DNA of 20,633 bases from a virus, in IMG/VR virus record IMGVR_UViG_3300048017_000042, positions 1 through 20,633 of that record; one strand, written 5' to 3'. Numbering within the stretch: position 1 is the first letter of the stretch; each line of letters opens with the position of its first letter. The notes under the pieces are model-generated. The model worked only from the letters and a program-made list of their open reading frames with translations, searched no databases and was not told where the DNA came from. Below, one piece after another: positions 1 to 6,001 of this stretch. The position numbers were made by a program, and so were the translations under genes.

Positions 1-1
1 G

Positions 2-394
2 TTGAGTGGTTTAGGACTTCGTGTAGAGCAATCCATTAACAAATACGACTCAGAAAAAGATATGTTGGTTGATGGTTATAAGGTCGAGGTCAAGACTGAA
101 ACGCCATATGTAATGAAGAATTGTTTTTCTTTCCGACCAAATCAACTCAAGAAGTGTTCTACAGTAGATGTGTTGTATATCGTTTCTGTGCCACATCCTA
201 AGTATACATGCAAAGCTGATGGTTGGATCTATCGTGTGGATCCAAAGACTTTCAAGACATTCAATTATAAAACTCGAAATGGTATCGAAATGGTCGGTAT
301 TAAATTTGATCAGGAAGCAGTTGTTCCGGTTCAAAAGATGTCCGACGATGAAATCAAAGAGTTGAAGAAATACACTGTTACACAGTACAAATAA
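2..394 (+). CDS. PD-(D/E)XK nuclease-like protein, probably 5'-truncated by the window edge
   Basis: The frame is open from the second base of the window, so the true start may lie upstream. About 130 residues are visible. Around residues 24-31 there is D-G-Y-K-V-E-V-K, a D-x4-E-x-K arrangement, followed by a strand rich in aromatics and an R-P-N-Q-L motif near residue 46. This resembles the core of the PD-(D/E)XK restriction-like nuclease fold. An N-terminal E (about residue 9) could be a further metal ligand. The stop TAA overlaps the ATG of the next gene (TAATG), so the two are translationally coupled within the replication operon. In T4 the gene before 62 is clamp-loader gene 44, and this is not gp44. 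The nuclease assignment rests on the motif only; substrate and role are unknown. Confidence 0.5.
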   Translation: MSGLGLRVEQSINKYDSEKDMLVDGYKVEVKTETPYVMKNCFSFRPNQLKKCSTVDVLYIVSVPHPKYTCKADGWIYRVDPKTFKTFNYKTRNGIEMVGIKFDQEAVVPVQKMSDDEIKELKKYTVTQYK

Positions 395-786
395 TGGCTA
401 CTGATAACCTATTCACCGACACACTGAATAGTATTCTTAGAACCAAGAAAGAAATACATTTCGAGGATCATAACAAAGAATACCCTGCATGGACAGTGAA
501 TAGGGTGCTTTCCAACTATACGGATTGCATCTTATACACCAACATGATGAATATCAACTTCCAGTTAGATAAAAAACTTCAATATCAGTATCTTCTAAAT
601 ACCGTAAGGTCTATGAAGCGTCCTTATAATAAGGCTGCAAAAGTAATGACCGACAAGGATTTAGTGTGCGTGAAAGAATATTTTGGTTATTCTAATGAAA
701 AGGCCAAAGAAGCTCTCCGTATTCTAACAGATGAACAAATCGCTTTCATAAAAGAAAAACAAGATAGAGGCGGAGTGAGAAAATAA
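394..786 (+). CDS. 62: Clamp-loader small subunit, T4 gp62-like
   Basis: In T4, gp62 joins the gp44 ATPase to load the gp45 sliding clamp on primer-template DNA for gp43. The 130-residue product shares the gp62 pattern: a segment N-x-L-S-N-Y-T-D-C with a following M-N (about residues 36-53), then a Q-Y-L-L motif, K-R-P-Y-N-K-A-A-K (near residue 75) and a helical C-terminus. It is shorter than T4 gp62 (187 residues). Position supports the call strongly, because the next gene is regA, exactly as in T4. Both ends overlap neighbours by TAATG, which implies translational coupling across all three genes. The symbol follows T4 usage. Confidence 0.8.
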   Translation: MATDNLFTDTLNSILRTKKEIHFEDHNKEYPAWTVNRVLSNYTDCILYTNMMNINFQLDKKLQYQYLLNTVRSMKRPYNKAAKVMTDKDLVCVKEYFGYSNEKAKEALRILTDEQIAFIKEKQDRGGVRK

Positions 787-1187
787 TGATAAAAATAGAA
801 GATATGGTAGAGGTTACGCTCAAAGAAAAGGACGATTTTTTGAAGGTACGTGAGACACTAACACGTATTGGCGTAGCATCGAAGAAAGAAAAAATACTTT
901 ACCAATCTTGTCACATTCTACATAAGCAAGGTAAATATTACATTGTACACTTTAAAGAGCTATTCTCTTTGGATGGTAAACCAACAGACTTTTCAGAGAA
1001 TGACATTGCTCGAAGAAATACTGTAACCAATTTACTTTCAGACTGGGACTTGGTTGTTATCGTAGATAAAAATAAGACAGTGGAACCGACAGTTTCCTTA
1101 TCGCAGGTTAAGATTATCCCGCATAAAGAAAAGGCTGAATGGCAGTTAGTTCCAAAATATAATATCGGCGCAAAAAAGGCCGTATAA
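786..1187 (+). CDS. regA: RegA translational repressor
   Basis: RegA binds the start regions of phage early mRNAs and represses their translation. In T4 it controls genes including 44, 45, 62 and its own. The product (133 residues, T4 122) matches T4 RegA closely: D-F-L-K-V-R-E-T-L-T-R-I-G, then L-Y-Q-S-C-H-I-L, Y-Y-I-V-H-F-K-E and near the C-terminus V-P-K-Y-N-I-G. The start codon overlaps the gp62 stop. A C-terminal tail (A-K-K-A-V) extends past the T4 end point. In T4 gene 43 follows directly. Here 43 begins only at 16329, so the operon has been split by a long accessory insertion just after this stop. Confidence 0.95.
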   Translation: MIKIEDMVEVTLKEKDDFLKVRETLTRIGVASKKEKILYQSCHILHKQGKYYIVHFKELFSLDGKPTDFSENDIARRNTVTNLLSDWDLVVIVDKNKTVEPTVSLSQVKIIPHKEKAEWQLVPKYNIGAKKAV

Positions 1188-1290
1188 GAACCCACCTTAG
1201 GGCCGTTGTCGTCTACGGTATAGGCGTCCGCGCAACTGAACTGACTCGCGTAGTAGTCCCAGTATAAAGTAAGCTGGATAAATACATGTT
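1188..1290 (+). other. Non-coding, G+C-rich, potentially structured stretch after regA
   Basis: No convincing ORF lies here. The stretch 1200-1260 is visibly richer in G and C than its surroundings. CTACG (about 1213-1217) can pair with CGTAG (about 1247-1251), with CGCG motifs in between. It may be a transcript end structure or a small RNA. There is no run of T that would make it a clear intrinsic terminator. Confidence 0.3.
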
Positions 1291-1301
1291 CATTGTCACA
1301 C

Positions 1302-1330
1302 TTGACAACAACGAACATATGGAGTAGAAT
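1302..1330 (+). promoter_or_regulatory. Sigma70-type promoter for the 1365 gene
   Basis: TTGACA at 1302-1307, a 17-base spacer and TAGAAT at 1325-1330. Transcription would start near 1337, upstream of the ATG at 1365. This placement argues against using an earlier in-frame start at 1293 for that gene. Confidence 0.75.
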
Positions 1331-1364
1331 ACACATAAGCGTGAAATTCTATTGTGGAAATAAC

Positions 1365-1562
1365 ATGAATGCAAAAACTGATCAACGACCAATCAAAATG
1401 GTCAACATATTTGTACCTACAGAGGTATACTACACTTACTCACATTGGCCGACCAAGGACATTGATGGTGTAACGTTCCTTTCTGTCGTCAAAGAACATC
1501 CTTCTAACAAGACACAGACGATACATTTTATGCGTAAAGACTCACTGAAAGTTCAAAAATGA
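1365..1562 (+). CDS. Small protein of unknown function (65 aa)
   Basis: I do not recognise this protein. It is 65 residues with a mixed hydrophobic/aromatic N-terminal half (V-N-I-F-V-P-T-E-V-Y-Y) and a basic C-terminus, and has no membrane segment or Cys cluster. The start at 1365 was chosen because it lies just downstream of the promoter and has a GGA within 10 bases upstream. An earlier in-frame start (1293) would precede the transcription start. The stop overlaps the next ATG (ATGA), so it is probably co-translated with the phosphoesterase and may be functionally tied to it. Confidence 0.65.
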   Translation: MNAKTDQRPIKMVNIFVPTEVYYTYSHWPTKDIDGVTFLSVVKEHPSNKTQTIHFMRKDSLKVQK

Positions 1563-2476
1563 AAATTGCCCTTGTATCTGATGTGCATCTAGAATTCGGT
1601 CCTTTGGTTCTCGAAAATACCGAGAATGCCGAAGTTCTGATTCTATCTGGTGATATCTGTGTTGCTGCTGATTTGAATGAGCGTGATCCATATGAGATTG
1701 CTGGAATCACTAGCAAATCACACCAATACCATAAATTTTTCCAAGATTGCTGTGCTAAGTTTCCGCATGTAATTTACATTGCTGGAAATCATGAACATTA
1801 TCATGGAGACTTTGACGTTACGTTAAAGAAGCTGAAGAACAATCTTTCTTATTTGTCCAATCTTTACATTCTGGATAAAGAAATGAAGACGATTGGTGAT
1901 GTGACTTTTATTGGTGGCACTCTCTGGACTGATATGAACAATATGGATTCGTTGACTCTTTATCATGTACGGACTATGATGAATGACTATCGTACCGTTG
2001 ATAACGGGAATCGTACAGTGACAAGAAAAGTTCCTATCTATAAAAAGGATGATAATGGTAACTACTTGAAAGATGAAAAGGGTTTCCATATACTAAGTCA
2101 TGAGTTGCATAAAGATTATCCTGCAAAGTTTTCTCCTGAAGATTCTGTGGAAGATCATATCAAAATGAAGGAGTATATCAAACATATCGTAGGTGGTATG
2201 CATGATGAAAAGTTTGTGGTGGTCGGACACCATTCGCCATCGAAGAAATCGACTAAACCACAATACGAGAATGATAAAATTCTGAATGGTGCATATTCGT
2301 CCGAATTGTCCGAGTTTATCTTGGATCATCCACAAATAAAATTGTGGACACATGGTCACACGCATCACGTTTTCGATTATAATATTGGTGATACTCGAAT
2401 TCTGTGCAACCCTCGCGGCTATCATGGATATGAAGCAAGAGCAGAAGAATTTGAACTTTTGTTCGTTGATGTATAA
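1559..2476 (+). CDS. Calcineurin-like metallophosphoesterase
   Basis: A 305-residue enzyme of the calcineurin-like phosphoesterase superfamily, which hydrolyses phosphomono- or phosphodiesters at a two-metal site. All family blocks are visible in order: D-V-H (D8, H10) near the N-terminus, G-D-I (D32), G-N-H-E (about residues 80-83), G-H-H (about 222-224) and G-H-T-H (about 266-269). A charged insertion at about 150-190 (K-K-D-D-N-G-N repeats) separates the halves. There is no signal peptide, so it should be cytoplasmic. The start overlaps the stop of the 65-aa gene by four bases. The substrate cannot be told; nucleic acid or cyclic nucleotides are possible. A second, unrelated-looking member lies at 4311. 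Confidence 0.9.
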   Translation: MKIALVSDVHLEFGPLVLENTENAEVLILSGDICVAADLNERDPYEIAGITSKSHQYHKFFQDCCAKFPHVIYIAGNHEHYHGDFDVTLKKLKNNLSYLSNLYILDKEMKTIGDVTFIGGTLWTDMNNMDSLTLYHVRTMMNDYRTVDNGNRTVTRKVPIYKKDDNGNYLKDEKGFHILSHELHKDYPAKFSPEDSVEDHIKMKEYIKHIVGGMHDEKFVVVGHHSPSKKSTKPQYENDKILNGAYSSELSEFILDHPQIKLWTHGHTHHVFDYNIGDTRILCNPRGYHGYEARAEEFELLFVDV

Positions 2477-2479
2477 ATA
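2472..2479 (+). promoter_or_regulatory. T4-late-promoter-like TATAAATA
   Basis: An exact match to the T4 late promoter core TATAAATA overlaps the stop codon of the phosphoesterase. It lies just before tRNA-Arg and the dCMP deaminase gene. It is an isolated 8-base match, and deaminase genes are usually early, so it may be chance. Confidence 0.3.
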
Positions 2480-2484
2480 ACAAC

Positions 2485-2560
2485 TCTGGGTTTCGTATAA
2501 TGGATAATACAGGGGTCTTCTAAGCCCTTAATGGAGGTTCGATTCCTCTAACCCGGACCA
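2485..2560 (+). tRNA. tRNA-Arg(UCU)
   Basis: The acceptor TCTGGGT pairs with ACCCGGA and CCA is encoded. The anticodon loop is CTTCTAA with TCT at 2519-2521. The T arm has a GGTTCGATTCC core. It stands alone, ahead of the main tRNA island, between the phosphoesterase and the deaminase. Confidence 0.92.
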
Positions 2561-2566
2561 AATATT

Positions 2567-3040
2567 ATGAAACAAAAATTTATTGAAGCATATATGAAGA
2601 CCGCAGAGACCTTTGCGGAACTATCTTCAGCAAAACGATTACATGTTGGTGCGATTATCGTAAAAGATGATCGCATTATTTCTATTGGTTACAATGGAAT
2701 GCCTTCTGGTTGGGACAATAACTGTGAAGATAAAATCTACACCGAAGATGGTGATTGTTCTGAACAATTGCTTCCAAAAGAAGCGAATCAATGGATGAAA
2801 TATAAACTTGTCACTAAACCAGAGGTGCTTCATGCAGAAACTAACGCTATTGCTAAGTTGGCAAAATCTACCGAATCTGGTGATGGTGCTAAACTCTTTG
2901 TTACTCATGCTCCCTGTATGGATTGTGCAAAATTGGTCTATCAAAGTGGCATTAATTCTGTTTATTATCGCAACAGTTACCGTAGCACTGCGGGACTTGA
3001 CTTCCTCGAAAAAGCTGGAGTCACAATAACTCAAGTCTAA
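2567..3040 (+). CDS. cd: dCMP deaminase
   Basis: Converts dCMP to dUMP and so feeds dTMP synthesis. The zinc site is clear: H-A-E (H89, E91) and P-C-M-D-C (C117, C120). E91 is the expected proton shuttle. The N-terminal block G-A-I-I-V-K-D-D-R-I plus G-Y-N-G-M-P-S-G-W-D-N is typical of the phage T4 type. An inserted segment with further Cys (C53, C64) resembles the extra zinc-binding region of the T4 enzyme. At 157 residues it is somewhat shorter than T4 Cd (193). The start lies six bases after the tRNA-Arg CCA, so it probably shares the tRNA transcript. The symbol follows T4. Confidence 0.92.
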   Translation: MKQKFIEAYMKTAETFAELSSAKRLHVGAIIVKDDRIISIGYNGMPSGWDNNCEDKIYTEDGDCSEQLLPKEANQWMKYKLVTKPEVLHAETNAIAKLAKSTESGDGAKLFVTHAPCMDCAKLVYQSGINSVYYRNSYRSTAGLDFLEKAGVTITQV

Positions 3041-3045
3041 AATCA

Positions 3046-3081
3046 GTTCTCTCTAAATATTGGATCATGTTTGGAGAGAAC
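3046..3081 (+). promoter_or_regulatory. Hairpin that hides the ribosome binding site of the 3083 gene
   Basis: GTTCTCTC (3046-3053) pairs perfectly with GAGAGAAC (3074-3081). The 3' arm contains the GGAGAG Shine-Dalgarno for the ATG at 3083, and the loop is 20 bases. When folded it should block translation of the metalloprotein gene, so opening by a protein, a temperature shift or coupled translation may control it. Confidence 0.55.
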
Positions 3082-3082
3082 A

Positions 3083-3592
3083 ATGAGAATAAGCGTTCTG
3101 AATTGTCCAGACAAAGACTTCAAGCCCTTTGTCAAGGATGCAATAAACTTCTATGCGGAACAATTAATCCCAAGTAAACGACTTAGGGATAATATCAATC
3201 TCACGGTAAAATTCAATGAAAAGCTCACTGTTTGGGCGTTTGCTTCGATTGAAGATTACAATGCATCCAATAAACCACGAGACTTTCTAATAGAGATACA
3301 TCCATGGATTGGTGCAAGAACAATACTGAAAACCTTGGCCCATGAAATGGTTCATGTCAAACAGTTCGTAAATTTAGAAACGAACGAGACCTTATCCAAA
3401 TGGAAAGGCACACCAATAGATTCGGACAGCATTGATTACTATTCTCATCCATGGGAACTTGAGGCACATGGCATGGAAACTGGACTATTCACCAAATATG
3501 TTGTTAAGAATTGTCTATGGGAAATCTTTGAGGACATTAGCAATCCTGATGCTCCAATATTGGAAGAAGAAATAAAATGGAAAAATATTTAA
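3083..3592 (+). CDS. SprT-like zinc metalloprotein
   Basis: A 169-residue protein with a gluzincin motif H-E-M-V-H at residues 87-91 and a downstream E-L-E-A-H block (about 125-129) that can provide the third ligand. This layout is like SprT-type proteases and related phage metallopeptidases. No signal peptide is seen, so it should be cytoplasmic. The ATG at 3083 was chosen over a TTG four codons earlier because GGAGAG lies 5-10 bases before it. That GGAGAG is sequestered in a perfect 8-bp hairpin. SprT-family enzymes often act on DNA-bound proteins; whether this one does is unknown. Confidence 0.7.
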   Translation: MRISVLNCPDKDFKPFVKDAINFYAEQLIPSKRLRDNINLTVKFNEKLTVWAFASIEDYNASNKPRDFLIEIHPWIGARTILKTLAHEMVHVKQFVNLETNETLSKWKGTPIDSDSIDYYSHPWELEAHGMETGLFTKYVVKNCLWEIFEDISNPDAPILEEEIKWKNI

Positions 3593-3643
3593 AATATTTT
3601 ACAAAATCCTAATTTTTACTACACTCGGCGCCTATATACCTAC

Positions 3644-3769
3644 ATGACTAAAATATTTTCAACACTCTCCAAATCGGTAATGACACCGGAGTATCGCACA
3701 CCATTTATTGGTAGCGATAATCAGTCATGGGCGAATGGAGTAGGGTTAGGTGAAGGATGGGACGGCTAA
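3644..3769 (+). CDS. Possible 41-aa small protein
   Basis: A short frame encoding 41 residues that starts M-T-K-I-F-S-T-L and ends W-D-G. It contains a Pro/Tyr/Arg middle and a Gly/Trp-rich tail. The composition looks protein-like, and it ends just before the intrinsic terminator, as the last gene of the early transcript would. The weak point is the absence of a clear Shine-Dalgarno sequence. I do not recognise it. Confidence 0.4.
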   Translation: MTKIFSTLSKSVMTPEYRTPFIGSDNQSWANGVGLGEGWDG

Positions 3770-3792
3770 AGTAAGTCCTCCAAGAAATCACC

Positions 3793-3826
3793 AAACCCAG
3801 ACAACGAAAGTTCTCTGGGTTTTTTA
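3793..3826 (+). terminator. Intrinsic terminator ending the early gene block
   Basis: AAACCCAGA (3793-3801) pairs with TCTGGGTTT (3814-3822) and is followed by a T run. It separates the accessory genes from the promoter of the tRNA island. Confidence 0.85.
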
Positions 3827-3860
3827 TTTGGTAGATATGTCGTAATCTTGCGGCATTGTA

Positions 3861-3888
3861 TTGACAAAGAATAAAATTCATGTACAAT
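3861..3888 (+). promoter_or_regulatory. Sigma70 promoter 1 of the tRNA island
   Basis: TTGACA at 3861-3866, a 16-base spacer and TACAAT at 3883-3888. The start would be near 3895, just before the boxB-like hairpin. It matches a second promoter at 5736 that carries the same downstream leader. Confidence 0.85.
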
Positions 3889-3898
3889 ACGCTACATC

Positions 3899-3940
3899 GA
3901 TTGAGAAATCAATCAAACGTTCTTTAAAAAGTTAAGTGTA
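3899..3940 (+). promoter_or_regulatory. rrn-like antitermination leader (boxB hairpin + boxA)
   Basis: GATTGA-GAAA-TCAATC forms a 6-bp hairpin with a GNRA loop at 3899-3914. It is followed by GTTCTTTAAAAA (3919-3930) and GTTAAGTGTA. This resembles the boxB-boxA arrangement in bacterial rRNA leaders (consensus near GCTCTTTAACAA) that recruits Nus factors. The same boxA-like block recurs at 5801 with a different hairpin in front. Confidence 0.6.
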
Positions 3941-3947
3941 AAATTGT

Positions 3948-4025
3948 TCCCTGTTAGCTTAGTCAGGTCTAAAGCACTGGTCTTTGAAATCAGTATCGTT
4001 GGTTCGAATCCAACACGGGGTGCCA
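3948..4025 (+). tRNA. tRNA-Gln(UUG)
   Basis: The anticodon loop is CTTTGAA on stem CTGGT/ATCAG. The T arm is GTTGG-TTCGAAT-CCAAC. The acceptor is TCCCTGT/ACGGGGT, with the first pair unpaired (T-T), then G and CCA. It is the first tRNA after promoter 1. Its CCA is also the first three bases of a long hairpin. Confidence 0.88.
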
Positions 4026-4131
4026 TATAAAAACATACTGTGAGGCGCTAGTTGCATGGCGAATCCGAACAGAATGCAACCCACCATGTAATATTGTACA
4101 TAAAGATGGTGAGCAGTGTGTTTTTATATGG
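4023..4131 (+). ncRNA. Long-hairpin RNA, member 1 (CCAT...ATGG family)
   Basis: CCATATAAAAACATACTG (4023-4040) pairs over 18 bp, with one G-U, with 4114-4131. Inside are two further hairpins: GTTGCAT/ATGCAAC and CACCAT/ATGGTG, the latter enclosing TGTA/TACA. The result is a three-way junction. The 5' arm begins with the CCA of tRNA-Gln, and the 3' arm ends 10 bases before tRNA-Ser. Three relatives occur at 5900, 9707 and 12440. It may be a duplex cut by RNase III to free the flanking tRNAs, or a stable RNA in its own right. Confidence 0.6.
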
Positions 4132-4141
4132 TAAAGATTTT

Positions 4142-4233
4142 GGAGAGTAATGCAGCGGGGTTGGTCCTGCGACCAGCCTTGAAAACTGGGTTCTCAGAAA
4201 TGGGATGGGGTTCGACTCCTCTGCTCTCCGCCA
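4142..4233 (+). tRNA. tRNA-Ser(UGA)
   Basis: Type II tRNA with a long variable arm. The acceptor is GGAGAGT/GCTCTCC, then G and CCA. The anticodon loop is CTTGAAA on stem CCAGC/ACTGG. The T arm is intact. Confidence 0.92.
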
Positions 4234-4239
4234 AGTTAT

Positions 4240-4294
4240 GGGACAAAAATATAATTCTGAAAAGAATTTACACTGCCTACTATATGTCCCGCCA
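4240..4294 (+). ncRNA. 55-nt mini tRNA-like RNA ending in GCCA
   Basis: GGGACA (4240-4245) pairs with TGTCCC (4285-4290), followed by G and CCA, as in a tRNA acceptor end. The interior has a single hairpin, AATTC-TGAAAA-GAATT, whose loop resembles the Phe GAA anticodon loop. It lacks recognisable D and T arms. It starts six bases after tRNA-Ser and ends just before the ribosome binding site of the next gene. It may be a degenerate tRNA-Phe or an armless decoy. Confidence 0.5.
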
Positions 4295-4310
4295 ATTCTA
4301 AGGAGTTTAT

Positions 4311-4850
4311 ATGTCAAACGTATTTTTAGTTTCCGATACACATTTCGGCCACGTTGGTGTATGTAAATTTCTTCGTAATGATGGAGTTACAAAGCTCAGA
4401 CCATGGAATGATTCACAAGAAATGGATGAAGAAATGGTCAAGCGTTGGAACGAAACGGTTAAACCCAATGACAAAGTGTATCACCTTGGTGATGTTGTCA
4501 TTAATCGAAAAGCTCTTATCACTCTTTCTAGATTGAATGGTGATAAAGTTCTGATCAAAGGTAATCATGATATTTTCAGACTTGAGGATTATACTCCTTA
4601 TTTCAGAGACATTCGCGGTTATCACGTAATGGATAATTACATTCTCAGTCACATTCCTGTACACACCGATAGCAAGGGTAGATTTAAGGGAAACATACAC
4701 GGTCATACACATTCAAATAATGTTATGATCATGCATGGTGAAAAGAGAACAAATCAAATTGATCCTTGGTATGAATGTGTTTGTGTTGAACAAACTGATT
4801 TCCGTCCAATTTCATTTGAAGATGTAAAGAAGAGAATCGAAAATCGCTAA
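4311..4850 (+). CDS. Calcineurin-like phosphoesterase (second copy type)
   Basis: A 179-residue member of the metallophosphoesterase superfamily, of the short single-domain type. The metal ligands are all visible: D9-T-H11, G-D at residue 61, G-N-H-D (N85, H86), S-H at 114 and the terminal G-H-T-H block (H132, H134). It is much smaller than the enzyme at 1559 and lacks its charged insertion, so the two are not a recent duplication. AAGGAG sits six bases before the ATG. It lies between tRNA genes and is presumably expressed from the island transcript. RNA-end processing would fit the context but is only inference. Confidence 0.88.
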   Translation: MSNVFLVSDTHFGHVGVCKFLRNDGVTKLRPWNDSQEMDEEMVKRWNETVKPNDKVYHLGDVVINRKALITLSRLNGDKVLIKGNHDIFRLEDYTPYFRDIRGYHVMDNYILSHIPVHTDSKGRFKGNIHGHTHSNNVMIMHGEKRTNQIDPWYECVCVEQTDFRPISFEDVKKRIENR

Positions 4851-4885
4851 ATAATAGTTGATGCAACTGTTGTTTGGAGTAATAA

Positions 4886-5284
4886 ATGAATGTAAACGAA
4901 AAAGGTGTTAAGGGTCTGTTGAAGGTGATGGATGATCTGCAAGAAAAAGGTTATTATACATTTACTGCATTTGATGACCATTCACCAGTAGATTTGATTG
5001 CACTTTCTAAAGATGGTAAAACTTATAAATTGCAGGTAAAATATAGGACAAAAGATCCTAGAAAATTATCCGAAAAATATGATGTTTATGCCTCTAGTGT
5101 AGTTAACGGTAAAAGAATACCTATAGATAGAACAATGATTGATGGTTGGGCAGTCTATTTGTCTGATAGTAAAAAGGTTGTTTATCTGAATATTGATTTA
5201 TTCGAGGGTAAAAATTCTTTGACCATCGATCCATTAAAAGATTATGGTGAGTTGGATGAGTGGTTTAAATCGGCAACCTGCTAA
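4886..5284 (+). CDS. PD-(D/E)XK nuclease resembling the homing endonuclease I-Ssp6803I
   Basis: A 132-residue protein with an early acidic residue (E5), P-V-D (D36), a beta turn with K-D-G and then Q-V-K (Q50, K52). The spacing D-x13-Q-x-K, with Q in place of the usual E, is like the active site I recall for I-Ssp6803I, a PD-(D/E)XK homing enzyme from a tRNA-fMet intron. Holliday-junction-resolvase-like enzymes are the alternative. GGAG lies eight bases upstream of the start. The 3' end runs into tRNA-Ser(GCU): the last dozen codons are the 5' half of that tRNA and the stop lies in its anticodon loop. A free-standing homing nuclease that settled at a tRNA gene would explain this. Confidence 0.65.
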   Translation: MNVNEKGVKGLLKVMDDLQEKGYYTFTAFDDHSPVDLIALSKDGKTYKLQVKYRTKDPRKLSEKYDVYASSVVNGKRIPIDRTMIDGWAVYLSDSKKVVYLNIDLFEGKNSLTIDPLKDYGELDEWFKSATC

Positions 5285-5337
5285 GTTGTTTTCTTAAGAA
5301 ATTAGGGACGTGGGTTCAAATCCCACACTCACCACCA
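5246..5337 (+). tRNA. tRNA-Ser(GCU), overlapping the nuclease gene
   Basis: Type II. The acceptor is GGTGAGT/ACTCACC, then A and CCA. The anticodon loop is CTGCTAA on GCAAC/GTTGT, and the variable arm is TTTCTT/AAGAAA. The T arm is GTGGG-TTCAAAT-CCCAC. Its first 39 bases also encode the C-terminus of the upstream protein, in the same strand. Confidence 0.92.
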
Positions 5338-5343
5338 GATTAT

Positions 5344-5435
5344 GCCTCGATAGTTTAACGGTAAAACGGCGGATTTATATCCCGTAAGCAACAGATAATT
5401 GGTTCATCCGAGTTCGATTCTCGGTCGAGGTACCA
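5344..5435 (+). tRNA. Type II tRNA, anticodon uncertain (reads UAU by position)
   Basis: The acceptor is GCCTCGA/TCGAGGT, then A and CCA. The T arm is CCGAG-TTCGATT-CTCGG, and a long variable region contains AAC/GTT. The anticodon region GCGGA-TTTATAT-CCCGT has an A-C mismatch closing the loop. By position the anticodon is TAT (Ile AUA), which is odd for a class with a long variable arm (normally Leu, Ser, Tyr). The identity should be treated as open. Confidence 0.7.
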
Positions 5436-5448
5436 AATTAAGGAAATT

Positions 5449-5637
5449 ATGTGGAAAGTGAAAACTAAATCTAATGAAGTGTTCGCACAGACCTTAGATG
5501 AAGCAATGCAATATGCCAAGACTCTAGACGAGTTCGTTACTATCACCGATGGTATTACAGAATTTGTAGGAAAGTTTGGTGTTGACGAAGTTAAAGATCC
5601 ATTGTATAATGGATGGATATCTCGTAAGAAAAGATAA
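5449..5637 (+). CDS. Small acidic/basic protein, unknown (62 aa)
   Basis: The 62-residue product is unrecognised. It begins M-W-K-V-K-T-K-S and has a central helix-like stretch (T-L-D-E-A-M-Q-Y-A-K-T-L-D-E-F). It ends basic with S-R-K-K-R. AAGGA lies four bases upstream of the start. It fits tightly between a tRNA and tRNA-Cys, whose first base is two bases after the stop codon, so it is part of the tRNA transcript. There is no membrane segment. Confidence 0.7.
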   Translation: MWKVKTKSNEVFAQTLDEAMQYAKTLDEFVTITDGITEFVGKFGVDEVKDPLYNGWISRKKR

Positions 5638-5638
5638 T

Positions 5639-5716
5639 GTACAGATGCCCGAGTGGTCCAAGGGAACTGATTGCAAACCAGTAAAGCCGTGAGTTCAAAT
5701 CTCACTCTGTACTCCA
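5639..5716 (+). tRNA. tRNA-Cys(GCA)
   Basis: The acceptor is GTACAGA/TCTGTAC, then T and CCA. The anticodon loop is TTGCAAA on stem ACTGA/CCAGT with one mismatch. The T arm is GTGAG-TTCAAAT-CTCAC. Confidence 0.92.
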
Positions 5717-5735
5717 AAATAAATTTAGAAATGTG

Positions 5736-5764
5736 TTGACAAACAAAGAAAATGTTGATACAAT
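5736..5764 (+). promoter_or_regulatory. Sigma70 promoter 2 of the tRNA island
   Basis: TTGACA at 5736-5741, a 17-base spacer and TACAAT at 5759-5764. It shares the -35, the -10 and the downstream boxA-like leader with the 3861 promoter, so the two appear to be duplicated regulatory units. Confidence 0.85.
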
Positions 5765-5773
5765 TCATACATC

Positions 5774-5820
5774 GCAACAAATGATCGAGTTAGTTGCAAA
5801 GTTCTTTAAAAAGTTAAGTG
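5774..5820 (+). promoter_or_regulatory. Second rrn-like boxB/boxA leader
   Basis: A GCAAC/GTTGC hairpin (5774-5778 with 5793-5797) is followed by GTTCTTTAAAAA (5801-5812) and GTTAAGTG, the same boxA-like block as in the first leader. The hairpin sequence differs from that at 3899 while the structure and position are kept, which supports a functional boxB role. Confidence 0.6.
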
Positions 5821-5827
5821 TAATTGT

Positions 5828-5902
5828 GCTCCTGTCGTCTACTGGCTAGGACGCTGCCCTTTCAAGGCGGAAAAGACGGATCGAAACCGTTCAGGAGTAC
5901 CA
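5828..5902 (+). tRNA. tRNA-Glu(UUC)
   Basis: The acceptor is GCTCCTG/CAGGAGT, then A and CCA. The anticodon loop is CTTTCAA on CTGCC/GGCGG. It is the first tRNA after promoter 2. Its CCA starts the second long hairpin. The T loop begins ATCGAAA rather than TTCRA. Confidence 0.88.
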
Positions 5903-5992
5903 TATTAAAACATACTGAGCCTGGGAGTCGTACTCCGGGTCGTTTCAGATAACAATAGCCGCAAGGATAATTGGCAGTATGTTTCAATATGG
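5900..5992 (+). ncRNA. Long-hairpin RNA, member 2
   Basis: CCATATTAAAACATACTG (5900-5917) pairs with 5975-5992 over 18 positions, with one A-C mismatch. Inside are a strong hairpin (CCTGG.../...CCGGG, loop CGT) and a GCC/GGC helix. As in member 1, the arm begins at the CCA of the upstream tRNA and ends just before the next tRNA. Confidence 0.6.
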
Positions 5993-6001
5993 TAGAGTTA
6001 T

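Noticed and set aside
938-1336. A 132-codon minus-strand frame opposite regA
   Set aside because: It is antisense to a confidently identified gene and runs through the promoter at 1302.
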